From contig JABFQY010000005.1 of the NCBI GenBank assembly GCA_013141415.1, positions 248,001-312,000 on the forward strand: a stretch of 64,000 nt of DNA, read 5' to 3'. This DNA is from Kiritimatiellaceae bacterium. Its GTDB lineage: Bacteria > Verrucomicrobiota > Kiritimatiellia > Kiritimatiellales > Tichowtungiaceae. The notes beneath the pieces are model-generated. The model did not search any database, was not told the DNA's origin, and saw only the letters and a program-made list of their open reading frames with translations. This document shows positions 18,189 through 27,900 of the stretch, piece by piece; within the stretch, counting starts at the first letter, position 1, and every line of letters starts with the position of its first letter. A program made the translations under genes and the position numbers.

Positions 18189-20153
18189 ATGGTCAAAAAG
18201 AAAGCAGTTGCGGCAAAGAAAACAGCTAAGAAGAAAACGCCTCCGGCCTCCAAAAAGGCTGAGGTAAAAAAAGCTCCGGCCAAGAAAAAAGAGGAAGTCA
18301 AAAAAAACCCGCCGGCCAAAAAAGTTGAAACTAAAAAAAATCTGCCCGTTAAAAAAGGTGAAGTCAAAAAAGACCTGACGAAAGCCGCTGAGAAAAAACA
18401 GCCGGTCGAGTCGAAAAAAAATCCGCCGGCGAAACGGTTGCCGAAGATTTCTATCCCGAACGAGGAGATGCCCGAAAATCCCGATCTGGATGCCATGCAG
18501 GCTCCCGCGCCGGAAGATGCTCCGGTCTCTGTGATGTTGCGCGAAGAGCGCAATGAGAAGATCAAAGAGCTGATTGCTCTCGCTCAGGAACATGGATTTC
18601 TGACGCATGAAGATATTGAAGAGGCTCTGCCGGAAGATCTGGTCGTTCCGGAAGATGCGGAAAAAGTCGTCGCCCTGCTCAAGAGCATGGAAGTGGAAAT
18701 TATCCGCTCGGATGACGTAGAAGATTTTAAAGCGCGCATGGAAAAAGAGGAGCGCGAAAAACAAAGCGCCCGCAGCGACGTGCTCGACGATCCGGTTCGC
18801 ATGTATCTCAAGCAGATGGGGCAGGTGCCGCTGCTTACCCGCGAACAGGAAGTTGAAATTTCAAAACGCATCGAAGAAGCGGAACTCAACACCACCAGCC
18901 TGTTCAACCGTATTGGTTGTGCAACCGAAGCTTATCTGGGTGTTATCGAAAAGATCGAAACCGGCAAGCAGCGTTTCGACCGCATCGTCAGCGATAAACA
19001 TGTAGAGTGCCGCGAAGACTATTTTGCCGCTCTGCCGAAAGTCCTTCAGGGAATTCACCGCAATCAGGAGCTGGCTGGCAAATATTTCATTGAGTCCGTT
19101 CATGGAAAGAGCAAGGCCGCCCGCGAGAAGAGCCGCAAGCTGTTTGTCGGCTCACAGGAGCGCCTGGCCGAATATTTCGTCCAGTTGCACTTTAAACAGA
19201 AGGCGATTGAAGACATCGTCCCGCAGGTCGATTCGTACCACAAGGAAGTTCAGGAGTTGCTGGCCGAAATCGAAAAGCTGGAAAAGAGCCGTTCCAAAAC
19301 CGCCGACGAGAAAATCCGCGAAGCCAGCAAACGGCTGCGCGAACTCGAAGGGAAAGTCCACATGGAAGCCGCCGTTTTTGTCGAACATCACCGGCTGCTG
19401 CGCACCTGGCTTCGCAAGGGGCTTCAGGCCAAGACTGAAATGATCGAAGCCAATCTGCGCCTCGTGATCAGTATCGCCAAGAAGTACACCAACCGTGGAC
19501 TTTCCTTCCTCGATCTGATTCAGGAAGGCAACATGGGCCTGATGAAAGCCGTCGAAAAATTCGAATACCGTCGCGGCTACAAGTTCAGCACCTATGCCAC
19601 CTGGTGGATCCGTCAGGCGATTACCCGTTCGATCGCCGACCAGGCCCGCACCATTCGCATTCCGGTGCACATGATCGAAACCATCAACAAACTTCTGCGT
19701 GTTCAGAAAACATTGTTGCAGGAATTTGGCCGTGAAGCGTCACCGGAGGAGTTGGCCGACGAAATGGAACTGCCGGTCGAACGCGTTCGTGCAATCCTGA
19801 AAATTGCCCAGCAGCCCATCTCGCTGCAGGCGCCGATCGGCGACAGCGACGACACCAGCTTTGGCGACTTCATCGAAGACAAGTCCGCCGAAAATCCGTC
19901 TGAAATGACCGCCTTCAGTCTTCTGCGTGAAAAAATCGGTGATGTGCTCGAAACGCTTACCGCACGCGAACAGGAAGTTCTGACTCTGCGCTTCGGGTTG
20001 GCTGACGGCTATCCGCGTACGCTTGAAGAAGTGGGCCGCCAGTTTAACGTAACCCGCGAGCGTATCCGGCAGATCGAGGCCAAAGCGCTCCGCAAGATGC
20101 GTCATCCGACCCGTATCCGGAAACTTGAAGGATTTCTCGATCAGGGACGGTAA
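18189..20153 (+). CDS. rpoD: Primary sigma factor RpoD with lysine-rich N-terminal tail
   Basis: The 654-residue sigma-70 protein starts at the ATG at 18189, with GGAG at 18179-18182. Residues 1-88 are a Lys/Ala/Pro-rich, histone-tail-like segment ([20 protein letters not shown]). A region 1.1-like part follows (about 120-160), then region 1.2 at 200-232 ([20 protein letters not shown]), a non-conserved region to about 415, region 2 from 419 ([40 protein letters not shown]), region 3, and region 4 at about 577-643 with the helix-turn-helix [20 protein letters not shown]. All core contacts expected of a housekeeping sigma factor are present. A strong terminator follows at 20174-20210. The lysine tail is unusual for RpoD and is discussed as a finding. 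Confidence 0.95.
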   Translation: MVKKKAVAAKKTAKKKTPPASKKAEVKKAPAKKKEEVKKNPPAKKVETKKNLPVKKGEVKKDLTKAAEKKQPVESKKNPPAKRLPKISIPNEEMPENPDLDAMQAPAPEDAPVSVMLREERNEKIKELIALAQEHGFLTHEDIEEALPEDLVVPEDAEKVVALLKSMEVEIIRSDDVEDFKARMEKEEREKQSARSDVLDDPVRMYLKQMGQVPLLTREQEVEISKRIEEAELNTTSLFNRIGCATEAYLGVIEKIETGKQRFDRIVSDKHVECREDYFAALPKVLQGIHRNQELAGKYFIESVHGKSKAAREKSRKLFVGSQERLAEYFVQLHFKQKAIEDIVPQVDSYHKEVQELLAEIEKLEKSRSKTADEKIREASKRLRELEGKVHMEAAVFVEHHRLLRTWLRKGLQAKTEMIEANLRLVISIAKKYTNRGLSFLDLIQEGNMGLMKAVEKFEYRRGYKFSTYATWWIRQAITRSIADQARTIRIPVHMIETINKLLRVQKTLLQEFGREASPEELADEMELPVERVRAILKIAQQPISLQAPIGDSDDTSFGDFIEDKSAENPSEMTAFSLLREKIGDVLETLTAREQEVLTLRFGLADGYPRTLEEVGRQFNVTRERIRQIEAKALRKMRHPTRIRKLEGFLDQGR

Positions 20154-20173
20154 AGGTTCGGAGGGCGTCTGTT

Positions 20174-20210
20174 AAATCCAGCTGTTCATCGAACAGCTGG
20201 ATTTATTTTT
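20174..20210 (+). terminator. Rho-independent terminator of rpoD
   Basis: A perfect 14-base stem (AAATCCAGCTGTTC and its complement) with loop ATC is followed by ATTTTTTT. The stop codon of the convergent gene (20203-20205) lies in the distal arm. Confidence 0.9.
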
Positions 20211-23200
20211 TCCGCAGGAGAACTGCTTTTGCCGACGGCCCGGTCAGGCGGTCGTTGAGCGCCAGCAGTTTGTCGTATTCTTCCGCCGGGATGACGGCGG
20301 CGTTGAGTTGCGCCTGTTGCAGAATGAATATCCGTCCGTTATTCGCGGAAACTTTCACTTCCACGAATCCGGCGCCGGCAGGCAGCGCAATGCGGAACGG
20401 CTCAGGGAGAAGAACCGGCTCCCAGCCTTCAGGCATGGTGATTTCATAACTGAATACTTTGCGGATCGGCTTCTCGATGTAGAACGGATTTTCGCGGCGG
20501 CTGGCTTTGAGGTTGAGCAGATCGCCAAGTCCTTCCGGCAGGTTGAAATACATTCGGTCTCCGTCGTGTACGGCGAAGGCAGGCAGGCGAGCGGCGAACT
20601 GAAGCTGTCCGGGATAAGCGTAAGAGACGCTCAGGTCACCGGATGCTTCAGCCGATTGTGAAATTTGGCTGAGCATTTTCTGGTGTTCCCGCCGCTGTTC
20701 TTCGGGAGCGAACTGGACAAACTGTTTATGGAATTCTTCGAATTCAGTTCCTGAGAAGGTAGTTTTCTTTGTCAGTGCCACATCGCCGGTTTCGGAAAGG
20801 CTGAGCGTGAACCCGGTTTCTGCGGTGTCGGGAAGTCCGCTCTGTGGAATTTCGAGTTTGCCGCTTTTCAGATCAATTGCGGGCTGACCGCTATGAGCCA
20901 GTGTGCCCGGTTCTGCGTACTGGCTGCTGTCGCCCAGATAAATGGTTTTTTTATTATCGCCGGTTACCGCAACGAGAACGGTATCGAAGAACTTGCGCTG
21001 CGGAACGCTTATGGCCGGAAGGGCGAATCCTTCAGCGCGCGGCAGGCTCGAAGAGAGGACGAAGCGCGGGCTGAGTCCGGCGGCATCAAGCAGAGCGTAA
21101 AGCAGGATCGCACGGTCGCCGGTGTTTCCGTAGCCCTCGGCCAGAATCCGGTCGGCCGGTGTAACGGCAGAAAGCGGCAGCGCGGCAAAGTCGGGGCCTG
21201 CTTCGCGGACGGCGCGGTCAGCAAAGTCGCGCAGAGCGGTGATTTTCTGGAGGCGGGTTTTGAGTCCACGGGTCAGTTCGTGTGCTTTGGCAGAGGCAAC
21301 TTTGTTTTTTCCGGCGGCGCCGATCAGTGTTTTTTCAATCAGGGATGCGTAATCTGACGTGTCTCCGCAGGAAAGAAGTACGGCCGGTTCGAATGTCCAT
21401 TCCGGCGGCAGCCGTTCTTCTTTTTTAACCATATCACGGTTTTTCGCGGTCCATTCGTGTATGACCAGATTATCTTTGTGCGATGTTTTCCTCTGAATGG
21501 CAGCCGGATCGGTGTTGCTGTTTTTCAGTTCCAGATTGTGCGGCAGTTCGACCCGGACCGTTTTGCTGACGAGCGGGTTGTGTTTGGAGAAATATTCGGC
21601 AGCGGAGAAGAAGGGAAGTCCGCGACAGGTGCTGACGGTGCGGTATTCAATAATGCTGCCGACTTCGACGCCGGGCAGGCTGACCACCATGATTTTTTCC
21701 GCCGGATAGCGCGGTGCTTCACCGGTCCATTTGGCATCCATCACATTCACTTCTTTATCCGGATCAATGTGCTTCACCTTTCCGTCCGGCGCTGTGACGG
21801 TGGCGCCGATGAGAACGGTTTGCTGGACCACGGGGTTGTAGGTGAACTTGAGGTCGGACAGCTCTTTTTTGCCGGCGTATGTGAGCACCTTCTGCCGGAC
21901 GGTACGATCTTCTTTCCAGTTGTTGCGGTCGTAGAGTGTGTACCGGACGGTTTCGTCGAGTGTGGCCAGATCGGCTTCCGCCGGGAAGCCGCCGTGTTTC
22001 AGAATGATCCGCTTGCGGGCGTTGCGCTCGGAGGCTTTCAGATTTTGTTTGAGCGTCAGATATTGCTCCGGACTGAACTCAACGGTGCGCAGCAGAATAT
22101 TGGCACGGCTGATGAGCAGATTGTTCGTCGCGCTGACAGCGCGGCTGATATACAGCTCCGGCGTGTCGATGGTTTCGTAGGCGGGCAATGCGGCGGGAAT
22201 CAATCCGCTCCGGCTGAGGTCAAGCCGAACCGTTTCGGCGATGCCGCAGGTGAATTCTGTGCAGAGCGGATAACGGCGCTGATCGAGACCGATTCCTTCG
22301 CCGAGCACACGACCGAAAAGTCCGAAGTGATTGATCAATGTCGGCACCTGCAGCAGTGCTTCATTCGATCCGTCGGCCAGTGCGTTTCCGATTTCAAAAT
22401 TCAGGCTGACCGAGAGCGGCACGGTGGTGTCACGCACGTTATCCGGACGGATTTCAAGACGGGTGAGCCGCGCCGCGCCGAGCGCCTGCTTGAGCCGTTC
22501 TTCGAAGTAAGGCGCGCGTTCTTCCGGCTTAAGAGCGGCGAGACGTCCGCGGTAGGCGGTGTCGTTAATTCCGTTAAACGAGAGAACCGCTTTGGCGGAG
22601 ATCGTTTGGGAGTCGTCGAGCGCGGCATCGACATCGACGGTGAGTAGATTTTTTTCGGGCGGCACGACCGGCGAGGTTTGCAGCGTTTCGCCTTCCGGCG
22701 TAGCGACGAGATAGCTGCGGTAGGACAGGTAGGCCGGAAGCAGGTCGCGGGTGTTTTCGTTGGTGGCATCCATCAGCTGCCAGCTTCCGTCCTCGTTGCG
22801 GACGGCGGTAATGGCGTGGTTGAACCACGGCTGCGGAACTTCCGGATCTTTTTTCGGTCCGACATAAATGAGGACGGGGAAGGCATCGAATTCTGCAAGG
22901 CGGAGCATGGAGACGAGCAGGGCGGCTTTGTCGCGGCAAACGCCGTACCGGTTGTCGAAGGTGAGTGAAACATTGTGCGGTTCATAGCCGGGGGCTTCGT
23001 TTTCGACGGTGAGGCCCATGTAACGAATGTCCTGCGAGACGAAGCGGAAAATGGCTTCGATCTTTTCCTGCCGATTCGTGGTTCCGGCTGTCAGCTCACG
23101 CACTTTGCTCTTCATCGCGGGAGTGACGGCTTCCAGACGCGGTTTTGAAAGTGTCCAGTACCATTTCGAAAGCGTCTCCCAGTCAGGGATCGTGCTGAGA

Positions 23201-23955
23201 AGCAGACGCTGTACGGCGGTATAACGCTCCGGCATTTTCGGTTCCTCGAACATTTGCGGAACATTACGCACTTCCCAGATCGTGCGGATGCGGTCGCCGT
23301 CTTTTTCCGTTCGCATGGTGACGGTACCGGGGATTTCGTTTTTAAGTTCGGCTTTCGCCAGAGGCAGGGCGGCGGGCGCGTCAATTTCATACACGGCGTG
23401 AAGAATCGGGAAGGTGTCTTCAAGCGTGAACAGCTCGCTCCATGTGCCGGGTACCACGGTTTTGATCTGCTCGCTGGCGACGGTGTAACGCAGAATATCG
23501 CCGATTTCGAGATCAGGAACCGTTAGCTTGATATCTTTCTGGCTCGGGTCGTAAATGTTGGCATCCATCTGTCCCTGATTAATCGCTTCACGGCTTTGGG
23601 TCGCGAGGTCAACCGGAATGATCCGTCCGTCCGGCTTAACAACCTCGGCGCGCGCAAAACGCATCGTGCCGTAATCGGTGCTGTAGCCGACGCTGAGGCT
23701 CGATTTTTCCTGCCGGCCTTTTTCCGTCAGAATTTTGTAGGCCGTATCGGTAATGCAACGGGAAGTTCCGTTCGTTTCGTACCGGATTCGGGCTTGATCC
23801 TCGACCAGCAGAACGTCGGCTTCCGGATACTTTTCGGCAGAGCGCACTGCACCGATGAGCGTTTCGCGGGGAATCAGTTCCGCTGAAAGATCAAGTTGAG
23901 CGGCGGACAGCCCGGCACTCAGGACAGACAGAATAAACAAAAGCAGTTTTTTCAT
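20203..23955 (-). CDS. Exported tandem DUF3857/transglutaminase-like protein
   Basis: The start is the ATG at 23955 (MKKLLLFILSVLSAGLSAA, signal peptide), with CCGGAG just upstream; the frame open to 24033 is not needed. The 1250-residue protein contains two copies of the same two-domain unit. Copy one has a DUF3857 region (about 45-190) and a transglutaminase-like core (290-410) with Cys340 in NRYGVCRDKAALL, His in FNHAITAV and Asp in LMDATNE. Copy two has DUF3857 (about 680-830) and a core-like part at 885-1000. There the cysteine position reads GYGNTGDRAILL (Thr945) and the histidine position FDTVLVAV, so it is predicted inactive. The role is unknown; members are periplasmic or surface proteins in Bacteroidetes and PVC bacteria. 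The protein is convergent with rpoD. Confidence 0.8.
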   Translation of the reverse strand: MKKLLLFILSVLSAGLSAAQLDLSAELIPRETLIGAVRSAEKYPEADVLLVEDQARIRYETNGTSRCITDTAYKILTEKGRQEKSSLSVGYSTDYGTMRFARAEVVKPDGRIIPVDLATQSREAINQGQMDANIYDPSQKDIKLTVPDLEIGDILRYTVASEQIKTVVPGTWSELFTLEDTFPILHAVYEIDAPAALPLAKAELKNEIPGTVTMRTEKDGDRIRTIWEVRNVPQMFEEPKMPERYTAVQRLLLSTIPDWETLSKWYWTLSKPRLEAVTPAMKSKVRELTAGTTNRQEKIEAIFRFVSQDIRYMGLTVENEAPGYEPHNVSLTFDNRYGVCRDKAALLVSMLRLAEFDAFPVLIYVGPKKDPEVPQPWFNHAITAVRNEDGSWQLMDATNENTRDLLPAYLSYRSYLVATPEGETLQTSPVVPPEKNLLTVDVDAALDDSQTISAKAVLSFNGINDTAYRGRLAALKPEERAPYFEERLKQALGAARLTRLEIRPDNVRDTTVPLSVSLNFEIGNALADGSNEALLQVPTLINHFGLFGRVLGEGIGLDQRRYPLCTEFTCGIAETVRLDLSRSGLIPAALPAYETIDTPELYISRAVSATNNLLISRANILLRTVEFSPEQYLTLKQNLKASERNARKRIILKHGGFPAEADLATLDETVRYTLYDRNNWKEDRTVRQKVLTYAGKKELSDLKFTYNPVVQQTVLIGATVTAPDGKVKHIDPDKEVNVMDAKWTGEAPRYPAEKIMVVSLPGVEVGSIIEYRTVSTCRGLPFFSAAEYFSKHNPLVSKTVRVELPHNLELKNSNTDPAAIQRKTSHKDNLVIHEWTAKNRDMVKKEERLPPEWTFEPAVLLSCGDTSDYASLIEKTLIGAAGKNKVASAKAHELTRGLKTRLQKITALRDFADRAVREAGPDFAALPLSAVTPADRILAEGYGNTGDRAILLYALLDAAGLSPRFVLSSSLPRAEGFALPAISVPQRKFFDTVLVAVTGDNKKTIYLGDSSQYAEPGTLAHSGQPAIDLKSGKLEIPQSGLPDTAETGFTLSLSETGDVALTKKTTFSGTEFEEFHKQFVQFAPEEQRREHQKMLSQISQSAEASGDLSVSYAYPGQLQFAARLPAFAVHDGDRMYFNLPEGLGDLLNLKASRRENPFYIEKPIRKVFSYEITMPEGWEPVLLPEPFRIALPAGAGFVEVKVSANNGRIFILQQAQLNAAVIPAEEYDKLLALNDRLTGPSAKAVLLRKK

Positions 23956-24184
23956 AAGACTCCGGAGTTTTACAGGCGGGTATGCTAGCGGCAGAAGCCG
24001 TTGAACACAATCCCGGCCCGCCGGTAAAAACAATAGCCGCAGTTCACAGGGCGGAGACAGTTTTTATCTGTTCGGAAAATATTTTGCCGGTGGATTATGA
24101 ACCTGTTAGAACCGTCCATGTGTAGGCGGTTATATTGGATGTCAGAAACGAGGCTGATCCTCAGATAAGAAAGGGTTGAATGCG

Positions 24185-25015
24185 ATGACCGATCACTTTC
24201 CCGTAAATATAATCATACGGAGCGATGACATGGGATTAAACCATGCCAGTAATGCGGGGTGTCAATTAACTTACATGCAAGGTATCACCACCGCGATCGA
24301 GGTAATGGCACCTTGTCCGTATTTTATGGAAGCGGTTTCAATGCTTAAAGGCGTCGAAAATATTGAGCTGGGTATACACCTGACCCTGAATGCCGAATGG
24401 ACAAATTACAAGTGGCGGCCATTAACTCATTGTCCAAGTATTACCGATGCCAATGGCTATTTCTTTAAGCAGGTATGGAACAAAAAGGAGAAAGCAGTAA
24501 GCGACGCTCTGAACGATCAAAAGTGGGACATTAACGAAATCGAACGGGAGTTAAGGGCGCAAATTGAATTGATCCTCAACCATCTGCCGCAAACTAATCA
24601 CATCACGTTGCACATGGGGTTCTCGAGTTGCGGCGATATCATTGAAACTTGCATACGAAAGCTGGCCGCTGAGTACCGTTTAATTTATTGGGGTAATGAA
24701 TATCGGAACTCCAACTGGGGCAAAAAACAAAACGTAACGCAAATCAGGTTTTGGGATGACAAAAGTGATACAACCGTAGGCCTGGCGGTTAAGGCTACCT
24801 TGAAAACCCTGTCGGAATTGAAACCGGGCAACTACATATTTATTGATCATCCCGCCCAAAACACCGAAGAAATGCAATCTTTGGGCTACTCGGCCGACGA
24901 CAACGTTGCCTCTAAGCGCGAAACGGTAACGAATGTATTAACGAACCTTGAGGTGATTAAGTACATCAGAGAACACGATCATATCCGGCTGGTTGGGTAT
25001 GGCGACTTCGAATAG
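24185..25015 (+). CDS. YdjC/ChbG-like carbohydrate deacetylase
   Basis: The product is about 276 residues from the ATG at 24185 (a TTG at 24176 is an alternative). Motifs fit the YdjC fold of metal-dependent sugar deacetylases: IIRSDDMGLNHASNAG with the paired Asp, GIHLTLNAEW with a metal-ligand His, ITLHMGFSS, and FIDHPAQN near the end. Known relatives remove acetyl groups from chitin oligosaccharides or similar amino sugars in the cytoplasm. Base composition is visibly more AT-rich than both neighbours (47-50 % G+C in three 60-base stretches counted by hand), which suggests transfer. It lies 17 bases before the PQQ-propeller gene on the same strand. Substrate is unknown. Confidence 0.75.
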   Translation: MTDHFPVNIIIRSDDMGLNHASNAGCQLTYMQGITTAIEVMAPCPYFMEAVSMLKGVENIELGIHLTLNAEWTNYKWRPLTHCPSITDANGYFFKQVWNKKEKAVSDALNDQKWDINEIERELRAQIELILNHLPQTNHITLHMGFSSCGDIIETCIRKLAAEYRLIYWGNEYRNSNWGKKQNVTQIRFWDDKSDTTVGLAVKATLKTLSELKPGNYIFIDHPAQNTEEMQSLGYSADDNVASKRETVTNVLTNLEVIKYIREHDHIRLVGYGDFE

Positions 25016-25032
25016 GGAGAACGGGGGAATCA

Positions 25033-26505
25033 ATGAAGCGCCTCCGTGAAATCCTTATGAGCGCTCTTGTTCTTCTGGCCGCAACCGGAGGCGGACTTCT
25101 CGCTCGCGGCGCCGACTGGCCCTGCGCCGGAGGTCCCGATGCCAATTTCCAGTCTGCCGAAAAAGGGATCGTGACAGATTTTTCCGCTGGCGGCGACCCG
25201 GTCCTCTGGCGCACTCAGGTGTCTCCCGGCTTTGCTGGCGTTTCGGTTTCTTCCGGGAGCGTTTTCACCGTCAGTATTTCCGACGGCTTCAAGATGGCGA
25301 AAAAAACAGCCAACGGACGGGGGGCGGTTTGCCGCGCCGATGACGCCACGGATGCCGAGATCGCCATCTACCGGCTCGATGCGGCCACAGGACAAGCCGT
25401 TTGGGTGCATCGCTATCGCGTCCCCGCCAGGTTTCAGTCCTGGCACTGGAGCAAGGAAATGAATCCCAACGTGGGTGCATGGTACGGCCCGAAGGCCGAA
25501 CCGACCGTTGACGGCGAATGGCTTTATGTTCTGGATCATACAGGCGTGCTGACCTGTCTGTCGGTTCGCGACGGCACGGTGCGCTGGAGCGCCGGTCTTC
25601 GCGAGCGTTTCAAGGCCGTTCCGCCAAAGTTCGGCTATTCCTGCCCGCCTCTCATCGTTGAGGAAAAGGTCATCGTTCCGCTGTTTCAGGATGACGGCTG
25701 TCTGGTGGCGTTGAACAAGCAGACGGGCGAAGTGATTTGGCGTGGTGGCAGTACTGTGAGAAGGGAAGAGGATAAACATCGCTGGGACGGCTATTCTCTG
25801 CCGGTTACGCTTACACTTGGAGATCGCACGCAGGTTGTTTATTTCACCGGCGCCGGTGTCATGGGTCTCGACATCGAGACAGGAGCCGTGCTTTGGACTT
25901 ATCCCCTCCAGACGTTTACCGGCGAAGTGGCGCCCAAGCCCATCGTTCAGGGGACTCGTATTTTTATTTCAACCGTCTATAGCAACCCCGGCGGGTTGCT
26001 GCTTGAAGTCGGTGCAGACGGTGCAAAGAAGATATGGGACAGCTGGAATCTCAAAAATCATTTTGCCAACATGGCTCTCTATCAGGGCTTTCTCTACGGC
26101 ACATCAGGCTACGATTTCGAAGAAAAGCGCAAACCGATGATGCGCTGTCTGGATTTCGCATCCGGCGAGATGAAATGGACGGCGCCGGAATATCGCGAGC
26201 AGCCTGATGGGCCGCCCCAGCAGGCGCAGCTGATTGCCGCCGACAGCAAACTCATCATCCTGACCGGATTCGGCGATCTCATTCTGGCCGAAGCGTCGCC
26301 TGAGCAATACCGCGAAATTTCACACCTGCGCCTCAAAGTGGAGGAGCCGAACTGCCAGTGGTGGCCGCGCATGGCGCTGGCCGACCGGCGGCTCTATTGC
26401 CGCACAACGGCCGGTGAAGTGTTGTGCGTGGCGCTCGACGGGACAAAGCGTGAGGGGTCTGCGCCCCTCTTGTCTGCCGAAAAGACAGCGGCGCCCGCCC
26501 GGTAG
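25033..26505 (+). CDS. Exported PQQ-type beta-propeller protein
   Basis: The product is 490 residues with a signal peptide ending near GGGLLARGA. After it, blades of the PQQ/pyrrolo-quinoline-quinone repeat type recur (DAATGQAVWVHRYRV, LNKQTGEVIWRGGS, LDIETGAVLWTYPL, LDFASGEMKWTAP), so a single beta-propeller of about seven or eight blades is expected. Similar planctomycete and PVC proteins are annotated PQQ-binding-like or BamB-like without known function. No dehydrogenase catalytic domain is visible. The final 22 residues are encoded by GC-rich DNA holding a small inverted repeat (GAGGGG...CCCCTC, near 26452-26469), so the C-terminus may have been extended by a repeat. Confidence 0.75.
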   Translation: MKRLREILMSALVLLAATGGGLLARGADWPCAGGPDANFQSAEKGIVTDFSAGGDPVLWRTQVSPGFAGVSVSSGSVFTVSISDGFKMAKKTANGRGAVCRADDATDAEIAIYRLDAATGQAVWVHRYRVPARFQSWHWSKEMNPNVGAWYGPKAEPTVDGEWLYVLDHTGVLTCLSVRDGTVRWSAGLRERFKAVPPKFGYSCPPLIVEEKVIVPLFQDDGCLVALNKQTGEVIWRGGSTVRREEDKHRWDGYSLPVTLTLGDRTQVVYFTGAGVMGLDIETGAVLWTYPLQTFTGEVAPKPIVQGTRIFISTVYSNPGGLLLEVGADGAKKIWDSWNLKNHFANMALYQGFLYGTSGYDFEEKRKPMMRCLDFASGEMKWTAPEYREQPDGPPQQAQLIAADSKLIILTGFGDLILAEASPEQYREISHLRLKVEEPNCQWWPRMALADRRLYCRTTAGEVLCVALDGTKREGSAPLLSAEKTAAPAR

Positions 26506-26662
26506 GCGTGATGAGGGTGGAATAAAACGGTCTCGAATCCGGGCTTGCTCCGGCGTTCCGGCTCCGGTAACTTCCCCCGCTTTACAGAACGCGTCGCCAG
26601 CCCATTCTTGTTGTCTGATTGAAACGGCGCCGCAGTAACCCTGAACAGAGAAAGGAAGAACC

Positions 26663-27256
26663 ATGGGGCTCTTCAGCAAAGCAAAAAGCGTACTGGTGGT
26701 TGATACAGCCGCCGTACTGAAAACCAAAGGTATGCGCGGATATGTCGCGCCGCGTCAGCAACTCCAGATCCTGCGTGCATTGTCCCGCTTCGTGCAGCGT
26801 GAAAAACTGCAAGCCACCGCCGTACTGGTCGGCTCGCCGCTGGATAAAGCACCGCACAACAAGGTGTTCGAAGGCGTACGTGTGCGCTACACCAAGACCG
26901 AAGAAAAGCTGAGCAAAGAACTGCTCGCCGCACTCAGGCAGGCCGGTTCAGCCGGTGTGCTGGTGACAGAAGACGTTGCGCTCGAAGCCCGCGTGATCCG
27001 CTCCGGTGGCAGCACGCTACGCGTCTCGACCTTCCGTAAACTGTTGGATGACGGCAGCGAGCAGGGCGAAAATAACGGCGGAAACAATTATAACAACCGC
27101 CCGCAGCGCAATAACCGTCGCGACCGCGACCGTGATCGCGGCCCCCGTCCGAATCGCGGCAGCAATCAGCCGCAGTCGCGTCCGGCGGAAGAAGAAGTTG
27201 AAGAACGCAACAGCGGCGATGACACGATCAGTCAAATGATTGATCTGGTTGAGTAA
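26663..27256 (+). CDS. NYN/PIN-like nuclease-fold protein with Arg/Asn/Gly-rich tail
   Basis: The 197-residue protein starts at the ATG at 26663, with AAAGGAAG upstream. Residues 8-135 fit a NYN/YacP-like PIN fold by pattern: VLVVDTAAVLKTKG supplies the first Asp, VRVRYTKTEEKLSKELLAAL the middle acidic helix, and GVLVTEDVALEARVIRSGG the (T/S)xD strand, then STFRKLLDD. Residues 138-180 are Asn, Arg, Asp and Gly rich (RRDRDRDRGPRPNRGS), like RNA-binding tails, and the last 20 residues are acidic. A role in RNA processing or decay is an inference. It is followed by a good terminator and convergent with hpt. Confidence 0.55.
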   Translation: MGLFSKAKSVLVVDTAAVLKTKGMRGYVAPRQQLQILRALSRFVQREKLQATAVLVGSPLDKAPHNKVFEGVRVRYTKTEEKLSKELLAALRQAGSAGVLVTEDVALEARVIRSGGSTLRVSTFRKLLDDGSEQGENNGGNNYNNRPQRNNRRDRDRDRGPRPNRGSNQPQSRPAEEEVEERNSGDDTISQMIDLVE

Positions 27257-27275
27257 ATAACCAAATTGCACGTTG

Positions 27276-27317
27276 AAACGGCTTTTCCTGAATTTCGGGG
27301 AAGGCCGTTTTATTTTT
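27276..27317 (+). terminator. Terminator between the NYN-like gene and hpt
   Basis: AAACGGCTTTTCC pairs with GGGGAAGGCCGTTT (a few G-U pairs) around a short loop, followed by TTTTATTTTT. The hpt stop codon at 27310-27312 overlaps the T tract. Confidence 0.75.
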
Positions 27318-27855
27318 CCAGAAATAGGACTTTGGCGATGTGCGGCAGTTCGCGGTAGCGGTTGTCGTAGTCAAGACCGTAGCCGACCACGAAGTCGTCG
27401 CCGACCGGAAACCCCGTGTAATCCGCCGTCATCTCAACCGCGCGTCCGGTTGTTTTGTCCAGCAGCACGCAGGTTCTCACCGAGCGGGCTCCGCGTTCCA
27501 TGAAAAGCTTTTTAGCAAAAGCGAGTGTACGTCCGCTGTCGAGAATGTCGTCCACGATCACCACGTCTGCGCCGCGTAAATCTTCGCGGGTATCGTGCAG
27601 GATTTTTACCGTACCGCTTGATTCGATTCCGCTCCCGTAGCTTGACAGAGTGATGAAGTCGATGCGCGGGTGCAGATCGTGCGCCGCAAAGCCGCGCACC
27701 AGATCGGCCAGAAAGATAAAGCTGCCGCGCAGAATACCCAGCATGACCAGATTTTCGGCCTCGCAGGTTTTGGCGATTTCTTCAATCAGCGTCTGCACGC
27801 GCTGCTGAATCTGCTCGCTGGTAAACAGCACTTCGCGGATGTGGTGCGGTCTCAT
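27310..27855 (-). CDS. hpt: Hypoxanthine phosphoribosyltransferase
   Basis: The start is the ATG at 27855 with GGAGAAAG upstream, giving 181 residues, the usual size; the open frame reaching 28194 is not supported. The PRPP loop is VVIVDDILDSGRTLAFAKKL (positions about 103-122). The N-terminal motif LGILRGSFIFLADLVR and the hood-side FPVGDDFVVGYGLDYDNRYR near the end are typical. The enzyme salvages hypoxanthine and guanine with PRPP. It is divergent from a small cysteine-rich reading frame at 27901, leaving 45 bases between starts. Confidence 0.95.
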   Translation of the reverse strand: MRPHHIREVLFTSEQIQQRVQTLIEEIAKTCEAENLVMLGILRGSFIFLADLVRGFAAHDLHPRIDFITLSSYGSGIESSGTVKILHDTREDLRGADVVIVDDILDSGRTLAFAKKLFMERGARSVRTCVLLDKTTGRAVEMTADYTGFPVGDDFVVGYGLDYDNRYRELPHIAKVLFLEK

Positions 27856-27900
27856 AAAATCTTTCTCCGTTGGTTGCACTGGGCCGACTTTAAGTTTAAC

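Noticed and set aside
17997-18764. N-terminal extension of the PilT frame to 739 residues
   Set aside because: It is antisense to the lysine-rich part of rpoD, which makes Phe- and Leu-rich nonsense. The GTG at 17996 has a good ribosome site and yields a normal PilT start.
21457-22647. 396-codon plus-strand frame
   Set aside because: It lies wholly within the DUF3857/transglutaminase gene on the other strand; its translation has no family motif and looks like antisense of a GC-rich gene.
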